Shown: positions 25,063 to 39,768, counted from the stretch's first letter. The stretch is 64,000 nucleotides of DNA from Numida meleagris (GCF_002078875.1 NC_034411.1:34607926-34671925); one strand, 5' to 3'. Notes: generated by a model not told the origin, from the letters alone. Numbers and translations are program-made.

Positions 25063-27999
25063 TCTTTTGGAGCATTCTAGTTTCCTGTGTTGACTATAGT
25101 ACTTAGCAGAACATATGTAGCAAACTGAGCAAGGTGCCAAGCCCTGAGTTAAAGTTAGGTAAAGTTAGGACATTAGATTCCCTCTTTAGGCAGACTCGCT
25201 ATGCTGGCACCTGGGAAGTGAATGGGAAGAATCATCACAGCATGCAACACCATGAAAAGACATTCTCCGTTCCTTCTCTGGCTTCCTTTACAGTGACAGT
25301 GCAGAGTTCACATACCCTACATGTACAAATTGGTCACAGAACAGATGTGATCATATCTAATGTGGAACATTATGGCATATTTCAGTGAAGGTGAAAATGT
25401 GGAAACTGGTGCAGTGCAGCTCTCTGGCAAATGCTCTATGCAGGTGGAAAATAGCTATCACTGTTGAGAGATCCCACTAGGTTTCAGACAATACTTTAAG
25501 TCTTTAGCCTATGTCTTGATTCAATACATTAAAATGCCTTTCAGGTCTCATCCCAGAAAGTAATTCCTATGTCACATTTCATTTACAGCTTTTAGCCCAT
25601 TATTCATTAGATGAATCCAGAAACAGGTTGCTTCGACCACCAGGTACAATCAAAAAGGTTTTTTAGGGTAAATCAAGAGCCTACAGTCTGGTGGTTCCTC
25701 ATGTAGCCACACAAGGCTGCAAAGGGCTTCCACAGGTAGGTACATATTTTACCTGTAATGTCTCATAATGTGCAGTAACCTACAGATATTATATGCCAAG
25801 ACAGTATTTTTAAGTGGTGTCTCAATAGTCCTGTGTGTGGAAAATCCCACAGAAGGGAAATGGATGTCATACTTACCACCAAGCTGTGGGCCAACACACA
25901 TGCTTGAGCACCAATGCTGCAGACCCACTGCACAGCCACCAAGGATATCTCACTGAGACTCTATACCAGTACAAAATTCAGTTTTCAAAAGATACTTTCC
26001 ATATCATTCTCCCAGTTCTGCTCTCAAACCACAGAGGTATTATGTGAGCAAACAGGAAGGGATGCTGGGCATCCCCTTCTTTCAGTACCCTATTTTCACC
26101 CTGGATGCTTTCCTGGTCTCTCTGAGCTCCCCAGAGTTTCCAGCTACTAAAATCTTTTCAGAAGTCAAAATAATGCTTCAACATGTAAGTGGCAGAGAAA
26201 AAAAACCTAAAGTTAAAAGTAACTGTAGATTATTCTCACATTGGTTTGGTGAGACAGGGAACAAAGCACATTAGCAAGCTCAGCTATTATGCAACTTACC
26301 CCATGGAACATCTTTTCTTGATTATGTTTATTAGAGAGCTCCTATCCAAAACCCCAAATTACCCTAATTTGAAACACATTAGGCTTTTCTAATATAAAAT
26401 ACTAACTAAAAGTAACTAAATCTTGCAAGAGCCAGAAAAAAAAAACCTTTTTTCCCCCGGCCTCTAACTATAAACAACTTGCTTTGGTGTCTGGCAACAA
26501 GATCATGTCTTTTGGTCTTTAAGGTGCTCTATATCCTTTTAAAAGCTCAGGGCTAGTTCTGCTCACAATAATTACATTAGGTCCAAGTTCTAAAAAGACT
26601 ACATCTCTTTCAATTTTTCCCCACATGAAGTCCCCCGGTTTTTCTTTACTCCTCCTATCTCCTACAAGTACTTCACAAATATGCAACAACTTAAATTCTT
26701 TTCTTTCCAACCCTTTGTCAGTTCAAAAAGCCTCCCATAAAACATACTATTGCTTGATATGTGGCACTTCAAGATTTTATCACTGAACACAACACACAAC
26801 AGTCACCACAAAGGAAATGCTAGAGGATGGTGAGAATGAACTTCCCCTTTCTCACCTTTACATGATGAAGTAGAAAGCCATGTTGTAATTTCAAATTAGA
26901 GAAATTCACATCAGGAAAGCAAAATTTTTTTTTACTTTATCTTCCCCTTTTCCAGAAGGGGATAGAAAAGCAAACTCCTGGGGCTCGCTTTTTTTTTTTT
27001 GCTAGGTTCTCCTTACATAAGCAACCTTTGATCAGATATCTGAACAAATTAATACTATCTAATTAGTATATTGTTTCCTCAGTGTCTGCTTCTTCAAAAA
27101 CGCAAACAAACCCAACAAAACAAATTCCCAGACTAACAAGATTCCCATGCAAGTTGTTCTCCCTCATGTTACTACACAGATCTTCACTGCACTTGACAAA
27201 TGACCAAAGCCCAGTCATCAAGAATCAGGAAGAGAGACCATAGTAAACACCAGTCTCAAAGCTTCCAGATCAAATATTCTGAAGGAATTACATCTCACTT
27301 AAAAGTCAAAACTTGCCCAGACTGGTAAGTTAGCAACCATTTGTGTGTGGAATTAGTAATTTTTTTTTTTCCCCTGCCAAGATTTCCTCAATGAACTGAT
27401 GAGATCTGTTTCTCTCCATCCAGAGAAAGATTTATGGTGGCTTGTAAGACAGGCTGTTAATACAAGACCACAAACTCAACATGGTGAGGGGAAAAAAAAA
27501 AAATGTGTGAATGGAACTGATGTAGGAAGTTGAAATAAATGGAACAGAAAATGAAAACAGCCAACAAGGTGAAACTTTTATTCACTAAGGAAAGGTTTGT
27601 TCATTACATAAAAAGTTCAGCATGGAAACTATTAGCCTTCCTGACCTGTGATAAGATCATACTCATTTCAGAGATCCCTTAATGATAAAATCATATCAGG
27701 TCTACTAAAAGACAAATACCTGGAACTGTTTCAACTGGTGATAGCAGATTATTTGCATTTAAGGAATCTACACAGAGTCTATGAGAATCAAATCTTTACA
27801 GCACAGAAGTCCATGCACTTCTTACATATTGGGGCACAATCACAATTTGAACGCTTTGGTGATATATAGTTCTGTTGGTAAAGTTTCCACCTCTCCTGGA
27901 AGGCTATCAACTACACATATCCTCAAAAAGGTACAACGAATAGTATTAGCAGTTTCTCAGTGGCACAGGTCTATAACTAAAAATTTGCACAGGTAAACA
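25063..27999. other. KIF26B: Intron stretch, unassigned
   Basis: About 2.9 kb. Holds short homopolymers (T run 26990-27000, T run 27360-27370, A run 27489-27501). No element or gene recognised. Confidence 0.55.
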
Positions 28000-28002
28000 T
28001 CA

Positions 28003-28208
28003 GACACCTACCGAAAGGATTCTCAGGCACTGGAAAAAGCTCCCAAAGGCAGTGGTCATAGCCCAAGCTGTCAGAGTTCAAGAAGAGCTCAGACAACACT
28101 CTCAGACATAAGGTTTGAATTTTGAGTGGTCCTACATAGAGCGAGGAGCTAGACGCTATGATCCTTGTGGGTCCCTTCCAACTCAGGATATTCTACAATT
28201 CAAAATGT
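28003..28208 (+). mobile_element. CR1 LINE 3' fragment, second subfamily type
   Basis: The sequence contains TCAGGCACTGGAAAAAGCTCCC, GTCAGAGTTCAAGAAGAGCTC, ACAACACTCTCAGACATAAGG and GATCCTTGTGGGTCCCTTCC, then a worn tail ATTCTACAATTC. The GTGGGTCCCTTCCAACTCAGG ending belongs to a CR1 group different from the GATCTTGGAGGTC ending of the copies at 12580 and 23270. About 200 bp, moderately diverged, antisense to KIF26B. Confidence 0.88.
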
Positions 28209-31200
28209 CAGTACAACTCAAAAAATTAAATGCAGTTCATATCTGAATGGCATTTGAACAGCATCATAAAGCCTTAAAAAAAACACAGCCACACAAAGAT
28301 AGGATACTCTAACATCACTTAAACCTGATTAAGTCCACATAGTCAAAGGTGGAAGACAGGTTACTTAAAATAGTGTGTCTGAGATTGTGAAGTTGACCTC
28401 CTGCTTTGAATCACCTCTGGCAGACTGTGTCTTTTCCCACTGATTATTAAAACTCTCTAAACTCATTGAGAGGTTTGAATGAACCAGAAGGATGTTTTAA
28501 AGCTATATTCGTCAAGGTGTTCAGAATAACCAACATCAAGAGCTGAAGTGGTGTAGCAACCCTGAGGTGACAGGAAAACACCACATTTGTCATGGCCTCT
28601 TTCCACAGGCTCCAGGCTAGATACAAGCCTCGGACTTTCCTTAGGCAAAAGAGTAGAAGATAAAGCATGGTCAGGCACCCTTGCCCTTCTGGCCCAAGTA
28701 AGTACTACTGAAGAAGAAATACAGTCTCTGTCATGGGAGGATGAACACACGACTGCTGTGACAGCTTTATTTATATTTAAGAAACATCCTCAAGATCATA
28801 GCCAAATTGCACTCAGAGTCTGGACAGAGCCAGCAACTAAATCAGTATATTCCAATTCCCATAAAAACTCACTGACTGTCTTCAGCTAAGCTAGGAAGAG
28901 GTCTTCAATGTTATTCTGTTTATACTGAACAAGAAAATTGTTTCTGTTCTGTTCTCTCCTCAGTTGCTGTTCATTAACTTTAAAACCATTTAATTTACTA
29001 AAATATTACTGTGAAAACAGTAGATACATTTCAGCTTAAACACAGAGTTCTGAATGTTGAAATGAACGATACTCTCACAGCAAATATGATGCATGAGATG
29101 TTTATGGTTCCCTAGGATGTGGAAGCACAAGACCAAGTTATATAGATGTTACACAGGGCTTAGGAAAAAAAACACAAAGTATGTAAAAATCACCAGTAAA
29201 AATGAATTTTTGCAGCAATTTACAGGCCAGTATAGCTAAAACTTTAGGATAAACTCATTTTTCTATGTAACACAGAAGTGGTCTTCGCTAGCTGTGAATT
29301 AATTTTGTTTTGGCTCATCCTCAAAAGTAACACATCTTCCTGAATGGGCCTCTCTTTCCCAGCTGTCCCCAAGAGCAGTGGGGTTAACAGTCCATTGAGG
29401 TTCTTTGGCACAATTAAGCTGCTTTAGCATCAGCATCATTCACAGTATGGGCCCCTACAAGTATCAAGAATTAAACATATACTCACATAGATGTGAGGAG
29501 GACTAACATTTTGACCCGAAATTTACTTATCAGCTGGCTTCTCCTCATTAACACTACAATCAAAAATTCAACAGTAACCCCTAATTCCTTGTCCCAGTTA
29601 TAGAAGGTGAAGCCATTCACACAACAATTTATAAAAATACAGGCAGATCTATTTCATAACACACATACTCATCATTATTATTCACGTAGCAATAAAGGGG
29701 AAATATTTATGTTGCCCTAATGCTAACTGCACAGGCCTTCCCTATGACAAAGATGCAGCAGCACAAACTTCATGAGTTTCACGAGTTTAAACTCATTCTG
29801 TTGAATCTGGGCTTATGCAGCGAAGTATAAAACAGATAGTTTTGTTGCAGGCAGTCACACTCCTTCATGTTAACTGCATATTGCTCCTTCCTTTCAATAT
29901 GATTGTTGAACCTGCAAGCATGACTGCAAGCCACAAGGCCCTTGAACCACACAAGTGGATGCCAGCATTCCTGTGCCTGTGCTGCAGGAATACCACCAAG
30001 TGTTGATGTCCTTAAGAATACAGGCTTGTTAGATCCTAATATCTAAAGCTTTCTAAAAGATGGACATCCATATGCTTCAGACAGCTACAGCACTGGTAGA
30101 GATTAGAGGAAAAGTTTAGGTCATGAGAGGATTAGATCATCCTCAAAGCAGAATGCCAAAGGAGGAATCCACATGACGGGAGAGATCAGACTAAGACCAA
30201 GCCTCAATTTAACATCAAGGGAATGAGAGAAGAGAGGTAAATAACTAGCTCTAAAAACACATCCATACTCCTGCCTGGTATCACACTTCTGACTCATGAG
30301 CATTTCCCAGTTTCTGCTTAGTGGCTAATCATTTCTGCTATCTTACCTTCTTCATCAGCTTCAAGATACCTGAAACACTTCCTGGACAACATTAGGATTT
30401 TTTTCTGTCTGTCTGCACCTTTCTACCGACTGACTGAGCAGATTTTCCATGTTCACACTCTTATTTATAAATACTGACACATTTCAATGCAAATCTGATA
30501 TAGAGATTGGTAATTCCGTGTGATGTAAACAGTCAAGCCTCATATTTTGTGGCAAGTACGCAGTAGCAGAGGGAGGTCATGTCACCCTGGGTACACTGGT
30601 ACAGCTCCATTAAAACTCAGCAAGAGTTCTGCCCTTGCAGAAATAAGAAGCAAGCTAGCCTTCCCATATCCCAAACAAATTCTGAGGACATGCTCAGTCC
30701 TCTATTACAGGAACATATACCTTCTGCCTATCAGTTCTTAGAAGTAGAGGAGACCTAGCTATACTTGAATGAGAAATTACTTGGAAATTTAAAGTACTGC
30801 AAAAATGAACTACTGAATGTTGATTCTGCCGCTGCACAACTAACAATAAGGGAATGAAACTGAAAAACCCTGTGTAATGGTATATTTGACTTCAAACACA
30901 TTACAACAGAAGCCCATCAATTTTGTCACACTTGAACAGAAAGAGTGCCTTTTAAGAGTAATCCACCTGCAGCAGCAGTAAGAATCAAGACACTATTCAT
31001 TTTCAGGCCTTCACAAACAGATAGCAAGGACAGAAAAAGCAGATAGTTAAAATTGTTATCTCCCACATTTTCTCTAAAGTGGCACCAGGGCAATCAGAAC
31101 AGTGCTGAGAAAGGCGAGGATGAGAAGCGTCAAGTGAAAAATAAACAACCTGCATGACTTTCCTAAGGAAAAGTCTACTGTCAGTTAAGTAACCCAAGGT

Positions 31201-34200
31201 TTTGCATCCTATGGGCTTAGCTGCAGAACTCCCCTCTTTTAAGGAGCAGAGTGTGATATCCAGCAACACTGGGTCCTTCATAGAGCTTAGATATACCAAA
31301 TAACAAAGAAAAGGTCAGGAGGCATACCACTTCCATGGCTGAATACAGTTAGCCTTCAACATTTAGCCTGAAAAGTTGGAGAAGCTGCAGCAAGTTGACC
31401 TTAATGGTTGCTTTACTAGTAAAGTAGTTGACACACAGTCCTACATACTTAAAAGCAAGATATTAAAACAAATAAAAACAAATATTAAAATATACTCTTA
31501 CAACTATCTAATACGTCTACCCAATGAATACACCACATTCTCTTTGTCAATTTGCTCTGGTGCCCTGCTTTCTTAGTAGTAGCACATATTTACTGCTGGC
31601 TAAAATGCACCAGTAGCACACAAGAGTAAGACACAGCTAATTTACAGGATTTGCAGAATTAGGCTGCAGTCTAAAATAATATGGCAAAGTTAAAGGAAGA
31701 TAGACCTGCTCTGGTATATATAGAGATGAAGAAAATGAAGAAAACGTGTTTCCAAGTAGGTCACCACTTCTATGCACAGCTGCAGCTCCACTGAAATTTT
31801 GAAAAGGAAAACTAGTTAAGGAGGTCTATCACTGAAATCAATGTGCCATGAGGAGTGCTTTAATGAAGCTCTACTGGAGTAGAGTTGCTGTCCATGTTTG
31901 TACATCACTTTAAGGTGACAGATATCTAGGCACCAAAAAAAAAAAAAAGAGCAGTAGAGAAGGGGACACAAGGAAGAAGCAGCAAAGAAATAGTCCCCAC
32001 CTGAAAAATACACAAACCAGCCTCCTCTTATACTGCAGCTTTTCTCAAAACATTCCTTTTAGTTTCAGCAATACCTGCCACAGGGGGTTAGAGTCAACTT
32101 GTTCACAAATTCCAGCTGGATGCAGTGATAATGACAGTAAAAATCCGGGGAGAGGGAGGAGAAAAGGGAGAAGCAGGGATAAAAATGAAACATCAGTCTG
32201 TTCTCTATCCTTCATCATTAGAAATTGTTTCAAGCTGTCCTCTCACACAGTGGTGGAAACTTAGCACCTGACTTTAGAAACATGATGTTATTTCTGGGGA
32301 GCAATTTTTGCAAGGCAGTCAGGCTTCCTTTCAACAGGAAACTGCTTTGCAGGAGGTCACAAGAGAGGTCTCAGGAAGGGCGTAGGGAACTTGGTAGATG
32401 TTCTTTAATTTGTGCTCCCTGAGTGGGCAGAGAGGCAGGCTCATAAGAGCGCTTTCAGGCAGAAAAAGGAAGTCGTCTTGCTCCTTGTAATCCTTTTAAA
32501 AGGAGTCACTGTGTCAATATTCCAATTTTGGGTTTTTTTCTTCACAAAAAAAAAGTTAGTGTAGTAATTATCTTACAAAGTACAAAAGACATTATAGTAA
32601 AGAAACCTCAAAGTGCTGTGGGTGAGAGTGGGAAAGAAGAAAAAACCCTCAGTCCTTGTTGTCAAGCTGCTTTCAAGGCTGGTTGTTACGTCTGGCACAT
32701 GACCAAAAAAAGAGGGTGTTTTGTTTTGTTTTTTTTTTTTCCCCCAGTGGTCGTGGTTGGTTGGTTGTTTCTTGTTCTTTTTATTTTTCCCCTACGAAAG
32801 CTGAGCAGCTACTGACTACCTCTGAAGCAGGTGACAAAATGGGCACAGAAACAAAGAATAGCTGGTTTGGGGTTTTTGTTTTCTTTTTGTTACTGCTATG
32901 TTGTTTGTAGTTTTGCTTGCTTGTTTTTTGTTGTTGTTGTTGTTTTTTGGGTTTTGGTTTGTTTTTTTTTTTTTATGGGGGAGAGTTGTTAAATGAAAGT
33001 CAGTTTCCCAGGTTCCTTCCTGTAAACTTAACTAGGAAAAGATTTCTACTTTAGGAAAGAGTAGCAAATTACCATCAACTCAGAGTTAAGGCAGCAACTT
33101 TGCAAGCAGTATTGTGACAGCCAGAGGATTTATTTCCTTCCACTTGTAGAACATATCCCCACCACCTACAGACATGCCTCGGCTTCAGGAGGCAAGGCAT
33201 CCTGCCCTATCTGTGGAGTAACAGTAAGAGACAAAATCATAGGGAAAAGTCAACAAGTTCACCAAGCTGCAATTTCATCCCAGCCATCACTCTGCAAACA
33301 TCTCACCATTCAGCCACAGCTCCTTTAAAACTGGGCCTATATTTATGTTTCACATTTTCTGGTCTGGCTTTATGACACTTGCGAAGAATTGTAAATGTCT
33401 GGGAATCACTGTTGTCCCAATGTAGAAAAACCACATCAACAAGCTTAAGATGTGCAAGTCAGGACTTAAACAGGTACAAGTCTGGATCTTCTTAGGATAC
33501 ATTTATTAGGTGAAAATTGAAAAAGGATCTCAGTTATGAGAAGCAGGATTTAATTCACAAATAACTGCCTTCCTTTAATGCAGATATTGCACAAAACACT
33601 GAGAGATCACAGACAGCAAAAAGAAGGACCTCTGAGGGAAACAGGTACAGAACTACTTTGTCATATGAGGCATGCTCAACAAAGAACTGGGACGCAAATA
33701 ACAGTGTCTCTGAACAGGCTGCAGAAAAAATTACTCTTACTTCAGGTATCCTTATTAGCACATCACCTCAAAAAAGGCTATGGTAAACTCAATTTAACTA
33801 GTCACTTAAACTTCGTTCACAGTGATGTGTCACAAGAACAGTGTGAAAGTGACAAGAGCTGGAGAGAAACCTAAAGGCCATTCTCTCAAGAATGAGACTT
33901 TCAAAGGGACATAGCCAATCCAAGCCAGTGATAAAATTCAAACTGATGCCAACGTTCAAAAAAAAAAAAAAAGCAAAACAATTTGTTGCTCACTCAGAGA
34001 GAAGTTACTATTCTCTTCATACAAAATGGCTCAAAAATGAGAATCTTTCTCTGGTGTCTGGTAGTAGGCATTCTGCCTCGCTCAGGCTAGGCAAGTTGAA
34101 CTTATGTTTATGTAGTAAACACAGCTGAATAATATCCTGATAACACGTCTGATTCTATAGTATTTCTTCTCATTTTCCTCAGACATTGCACCACAGATTC

Positions 34201-34520
34201 CAGGAAATAATTTTCCTTGTACAAGTTGTGTGGCCACTTCCCACAGCAAGTTCATTCTGATGATGACACTGTCCCATGAAAAGTTTGCTCAAAAATCACT
34301 TGGCACTTCTGACTGTATAGAGGGGTGATGAATTAAATCAGCAGTCGCCAAAGGGCAGAAGTGTACATGAACAGGTTACTGTCTCATGGTATAATAGGGC
34401 TTCTTCTATAATGGACAGTTTAAGGGCTGGTGAATACCTACACACTCTTCACAGTGAGGTAGGTTGCCCATTCACTAACAGCAGCAATGTTCACATGGAG
34501 TACACTTATGTGCACATAAA
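28209..34520. other. KIF26B: Intron stretch, unassigned apart from simple repeats
   Basis: About 6.3 kb. The T/G-rich zone at 32718-32974 is listed separately, and poly-A runs lie at 31936-31948 and 33958-33972. No gene, RNA gene or further transposon recognised. Confidence 0.55.
32718..32974. repeat. T/G-rich low-complexity zone with (TTG)n
   Basis: Runs of T broken by single G or C residues: a T-rich start at 32718-32745 followed by CCCCC, T/G clusters at 32757-32790, and (TTG)5-6 at about 32927-32943 followed by T11-13. A unique-looking stretch (about 32795-32865) sits in the middle. The two open frames through it (Phe/Val/Leu-rich) are products of the T bias and not genes. Confidence 0.85.
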
Positions 34521-34760
34521 GAATCGTGGCATCATTTAGGCTGAAAAAGACCACTAAGACCATCTAGCACACCCATCAGCCCATCACCACCACGCACACT
34601 AATCCACATCCCTCAGTTCCACACCTATCCTTTACTTGAAAACTTCCACGGATGGTGACTCCACCACCTCCATGGACAGCCTGTTCCAATGCCTCATCAT
34701 TTGTTGGATCAGGTCTTTAATACCTAAGATGAACAATCTTCTCTGAAATGTCTCTTATTT
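34521..34760 (-). mobile_element. CR1 LINE 3' fragment
   Basis: Plus-strand phrases AAGAATCGTGGCATCATTTAGG, CTGAAAAAGACCACTAAGACC, ATCAGCCCATCACCACCACG, GGTGACTCCACCACCTCCATGG and CAGCCTGTTCCAATGCCTCA are the reverse complement of a CR1 3' UTR in order. The terminal octamers are reduced to one worn copy. Same orientation as KIF26B. Confidence 0.9.
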
Positions 34761-37700
34761 CATCTTAAGACGCAAATTTATTTTGAAAGTTTGAGGTGAA
34801 AATTGATATCGTTTAACTTTTTTCACCAATCCTCCCAAAAGTTTACTCTAAAATGAGAAAAGTACACCATAACAGGATTTGATATCACTTCCTTTGATAC
34901 GTGAAACAAAAAGAGTGACTCCAGGAGACTGAGAAATGTTAATGGAAAACTAAAGGTGATGAATAGCCCACAGGAAGCCTCACTTATTTCCCTGAATGCA
35001 AGACTAAGAATCAAAATAATAATAGAAAAGAAAGGCCACAAGATCAAATCACATTTTGGTTCCTACCTAAGCATATATTCATTCCACATCCCATTATACT
35101 TTCCGTTTGCTCCAAGCTTTGCTTCATGTACAAAAAAAACTGATGAATCCATAAGAAGATCTGAGACTTTTTTTTTCCAAGTTGCAAATATTTCTGTCAC
35201 AAAGTCAAAGAACAAATCCTGTTTGCCTGGCTCACAAATACTGTTCTGCTGTTTTCCCTTGGATTAGTCATGCAAACAAAGAAAACAATACTTTTCTGAA
35301 AGAAATATACAGTTCGTACCACAAATATCCTACCAAGTTTAATCCCATAAGAAAATAATTTGTTCTTATTACTATCAGAAGAACTCTTTGCTTTTCTCAA
35401 AGAAGAGATCAATAAAATTTTTATTGAACTACTGCAAGAGAAGGACAGTTGTTAACTGTCTTGATTATCTGACATTTGCCTTTCACCCTGACTGAAAAGG
35501 AACAAATTTAGAGGGCAACTTCTATGTTCCAACTATAACAATAGCACACCTTTAAAAATGGTAGGGAGTTGGGGAAAAAAATTGAAAGTTCTCACCACCC
35601 CTCACTTTCCTTTGATCAATCAAAAAGAAAAAAGGGAGTGGGAGAAGGGGGACGTATCTTGCCATGTCTAGATCTGCTCACAAAAGGGAACTGAGTCTTA
35701 CATCCTGCTGAAGAGCTCTCATAGCGCAGGATCTCTGAAGGCACTACATTGCTACTGATCAGGGAACACTATCACATACATCCCAGTATTATCTTTCATC
35801 TTACTTTTACTCCTCCAGCTCTCTGCTATGTTAAAACTATCATTGTTGGCATGCTTCAATTTTGGGTCTACATCAGTAAATATAATTAAGGTTGATCTTG
35901 GCTCAGATTACAAGCAGTGACACATCAATATTCCTTTAATTCAGACAAATGAGCTAGAGCTAACTTCAGTGATATACTGAGTACCTAGAACAACAGAAGC
36001 ATTAGACACAAATAGCATATATCTTGCTAAATCCCCTAAAAGGTAAAAGCCAGCTCTCTAAGGTAAAAATGCACCTGAAACATTTCTTTCTTATCACTTT
36101 TTTAAAACATGATGAAGAGCCAAAGCAGTGCCTGCTCCAACAGCCCAGATTTCTTCAATGAGCAATTTAAGATGGTTACCACTGAGAAACATTGAGAAAG
36201 TAGTCCCATTTAACTTCCTGCTCTTCAGGAAAAGTGGATCACTCAGTACCACAGAATAGCAAGGCTTTACTAAAAGTAGCATCAAATGCACAAGTCTCTT
36301 TTTGTTTCCCAGTCAAGAACTTTTCTGTCAATAGATAAATGAAAGTCTAGATATAATTAGACAAATTTAAGCCATTAATGTGTTTTGCATGCTACTGGAT
36401 GTATTGCACATACGTCCAGTGCATCTGTCCTTATTAAATAATCAGCTGAAGGACTGTGTAAATTTCCACTACTACAGAACAAAAATCCTAGACAAACTTT
36501 CTTTCTTCAAGTCATACATCATTTGCTTGTAACATATCCAATATAACATCTATACAAAGAGATCTGTTACCAAGCTTGTGCTGAAGACTTCAGGGATCAC
36601 CTTCATCACAGCAGTTAACAGCTCAAATAAATCTTGTGGTGAAATCCACAGGAATATATACATATATCTATATAGATTTTTTTTTTTAACCTCCATGTCA
36701 TAAGAAACAAAATTCAGCAATTCAGAGTTTCCAGAAAGGCTTTCACTGGACAGTTCATGGCTTACCAGAAGAATCACAAAGGCAGAAGCTCCACCAGTTC
36801 ACACTGCGCAAAGTCTCCTTCCAAGTCATAATTTTCTAACAGCCCAGTGATGATGGGAGCCGGAGATTGACATTAGGCAAGTGTGTCCTGTTTGTGGCTT
36901 TCTCTTAATGTGAATGGCAGCTGGAGACAGCCAGTACCACAAAATCATACTGCTCCCATCAAACCACTAACAAGCATGCTGTGAGCCCACAGCTTAGGAA
37001 CCACTTTCAAATTTCAAGCTAACAAAAGCAAAGGCTTAAAAGAAGAATGTATGTATTAAGACTACCCTGTCACATTAAGCATATTCCATATGTTTAAAAT
37101 CTCCTGTGATCTTATGACAGTGAACTAATGCATTACATAGACCTGAATAAAAATAATCAACTCAGTTTAGAACTAATTTGTGTGTGTACATTTGACTAAA
37201 ATCTAGTCAAATACCTAAAATAAAAGTCAGGCAGACACTTCAGCTAAATATTTCTTTAGCTACCTTAGATAATTTTGTTCCCACATCTCTTGACGCTACT
37301 GCTGCCTCCATTCTCACTAGCCCTAGTGCAGATCTTAGCTAGCACTGCCAAACCAGCACAAGTAAACTCAAAGCTGTAAGAAAGTAAGATGCAGAAACAA
37401 AGGTAAACTATGGAATAAAACCAGCTTTGCTCAAGACAATTCAGTTCCCCTGAGAGTCCAAAGAAAAAGTCATTCTCTCTTGAGTAAGTGACAACACTGA
37501 GATTTTTAGTGTCACTTTAGTTTTATCACAAACCCAGTTTGTGAACACTTGAGAGATGGACATAGACCAATTTTCCGTCCCTCTTTACTTCATGTTTTGG
37601 CCACAGTAAACAGACAATATAATTTTCTTTATACAAAAAATAATACAGAATGCTATTAAAAGAACAAAAGAGCAGGAAACAGATCTACCCTCCCTCCAGA

Positions 37701-39570
37701 GAAAAAATTTGTTTCCCAGTTTCATAGGCTCTCCTGCCTGACACCCTACTGCCAAGTTACAGAAGTAGAACATATACTTCTTCGTCCAGTTTCCATTTCA
37801 GAGGAAACCACAAAACCTCAGACACACATGCATGAACACAAAGGCTATCTAGTTTTACTTAAGTCTTGGTTTTGTACTGCGGATTTATAAACAGTGAGCA
37901 AAATCCCACAGAAATGGCACACTATCCACATGGAGTTTTATGCACTTTTAAAATTATAGTCTATTGCCTGAGGAAAACAAAAGACATGTGTCCCTTTAAG
38001 GCAAATTATTTACAAGGTTTGCCAAAAATGCAATTTTTTAACATGCTACTCTAGCTTTAAAAACTAAAAACACTACAAACCAATTTCAAGGTATAATGGG
38101 CAAATTCTTTTCTAACACACAAAATGCCAAAACCTCCTGACTGGCATTTTTTAAATAAAACACAGTTACCTTCATTCTGCTTACTAATGATTTAAGATCT
38201 AAACCAATCACATCCATCTCCTTTCCTAGCCCTAATTAAAGTCAGAACTAAAACTGGTAGCAGTATAGCAAAGATTGTTAGTTATCGCTGTAGGCAATTC
38301 AAAGGTATTTTGACAATATACCTCACTTCAGAATTTCTCTCTCAAAAGAGGAGTGCCAGTTCAAACATCTGTAGGATACACTGGGTGGCATCATCATCTC
38401 TGACTTCCAGCAAAAGACTGGACAAACACTGAAACAGCTTGTGACTAAGGCTATGGTGTCATGGTTTCATTACAAGATCAATGGATATAAACACACACTA
38501 AAATATCAGAACATCTTTAAATGAAATATGGACTTATTCACTGCCTTATTTAATTTGCTGCAAGATAGAACTATCTTGACTTGTGTCCCTAAACTCAATC
38601 TCTGCACATCCACCCAGTATTGAGTCAGGATTGAACTGACTCAGGCTCTTCTCACAGGCATGTTTCCAAACACTATTGCTCTTAGTCAGATGCAACTTCC
38701 AATTAGACAGTCTAATAGCTAACCACAGAAGTATACATAACCAGTAAAGCCACTCTCTCATTTGTGAAACATTTACTCTATTGCAATAAGAAGCAACATT
38801 TGGTCCTTGTAATTTCAGATATTTTTCTAACTTGAAAGAAAATTAAGAAATATTTAACTAGTGCTGATGAGCAGCAGGTGCAGTATTAGGAAGAAAATAT
38901 TTAATAGACCAAATTTAAGACTGCATCAACAGGAGTTATCCAACTAATAGTTTCTAGATAATTTTCTCTTATTAATTCAAGCCAAGATACCAATTCATAA
39001 TAGATGTAATTTGACAAATCTACTTTGTATTTTTCTACAGCAAACTGACTAGGATTTTCTGTTAGGATTTATTCCATAGTGCTTTATCAGGATTTTTACT
39101 CCACAGAGTAATCACTGTGTGTTGACTTATATTTGCTATGCAGGGATTCAAATTCTGACCTATGCTCGTCAACAAAGATTAGCAGAAAAGTAACTTGAAA
39201 GAGCATCTTATACCTGACTGGACTGATTTTTAAGCATTTCCAGAAACAACAGTCGTGCTTAGGAATTCCAGATAGGATTTCTGGAAACTGATATAGATGC
39301 CATTCTGAAACTGAAGTTACACTTAAGCAGCAAGAACTTTTACTGAATTATTTCAGCGTCCAGAGACAACACCACTCCAATATTATGAAAACAGGACCAA
39401 GTTATTTCAAGTTTTGTGAGTAATAGTGGGAAGAAATTCATTGAAGGAATGGGGGAGATTACTATATATTCATCTGCCTGTTTTTAATGGGGTCTATTTT
39501 GTCAGAATTCTGGGAGATGGAGGCATTTCCCACAGAGAATCCAAATTTATTCAGGTGGTTGGTTTTTTTG

Positions 39571-39624
39571 TTGTTGTTTTTTTGTTGTTTTGGTTTTTTT
39601 TTTTTTTNTTTTTTTTTTTTTTTT
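39571..39624. repeat. T-rich tract containing the only N
   Basis: T runs separated by single G residues (TTGTTG pattern) lead into a T run holding an ambiguous base at 39608. The N marks unresolved sequence inside a homopolymer, so the length is unreliable. Confidence 0.9.
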
Positions 39625-39703
39625 ATTGAAGGCCCTTGTCTGATGCAAGGTACAAGGAGGCAGTACTTTCTCCATCTTTGAACAGAGACAATTCAATCAT
39701 AGG

Positions 39704-39768
39704 GTTTTTTTTTTTTTTTTTTTTTGTTTTTTTTTTTTTTGTTTTGGGTTTTTTTTTTTTTTTTTTTT
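39704..39768. repeat. Second T-rich tract
   Basis: About 65 bases, nearly all T with four short G interruptions. It lies 79 bases from the first tract. The spacer (39625-39703) has no recognised origin. Confidence 0.9.
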
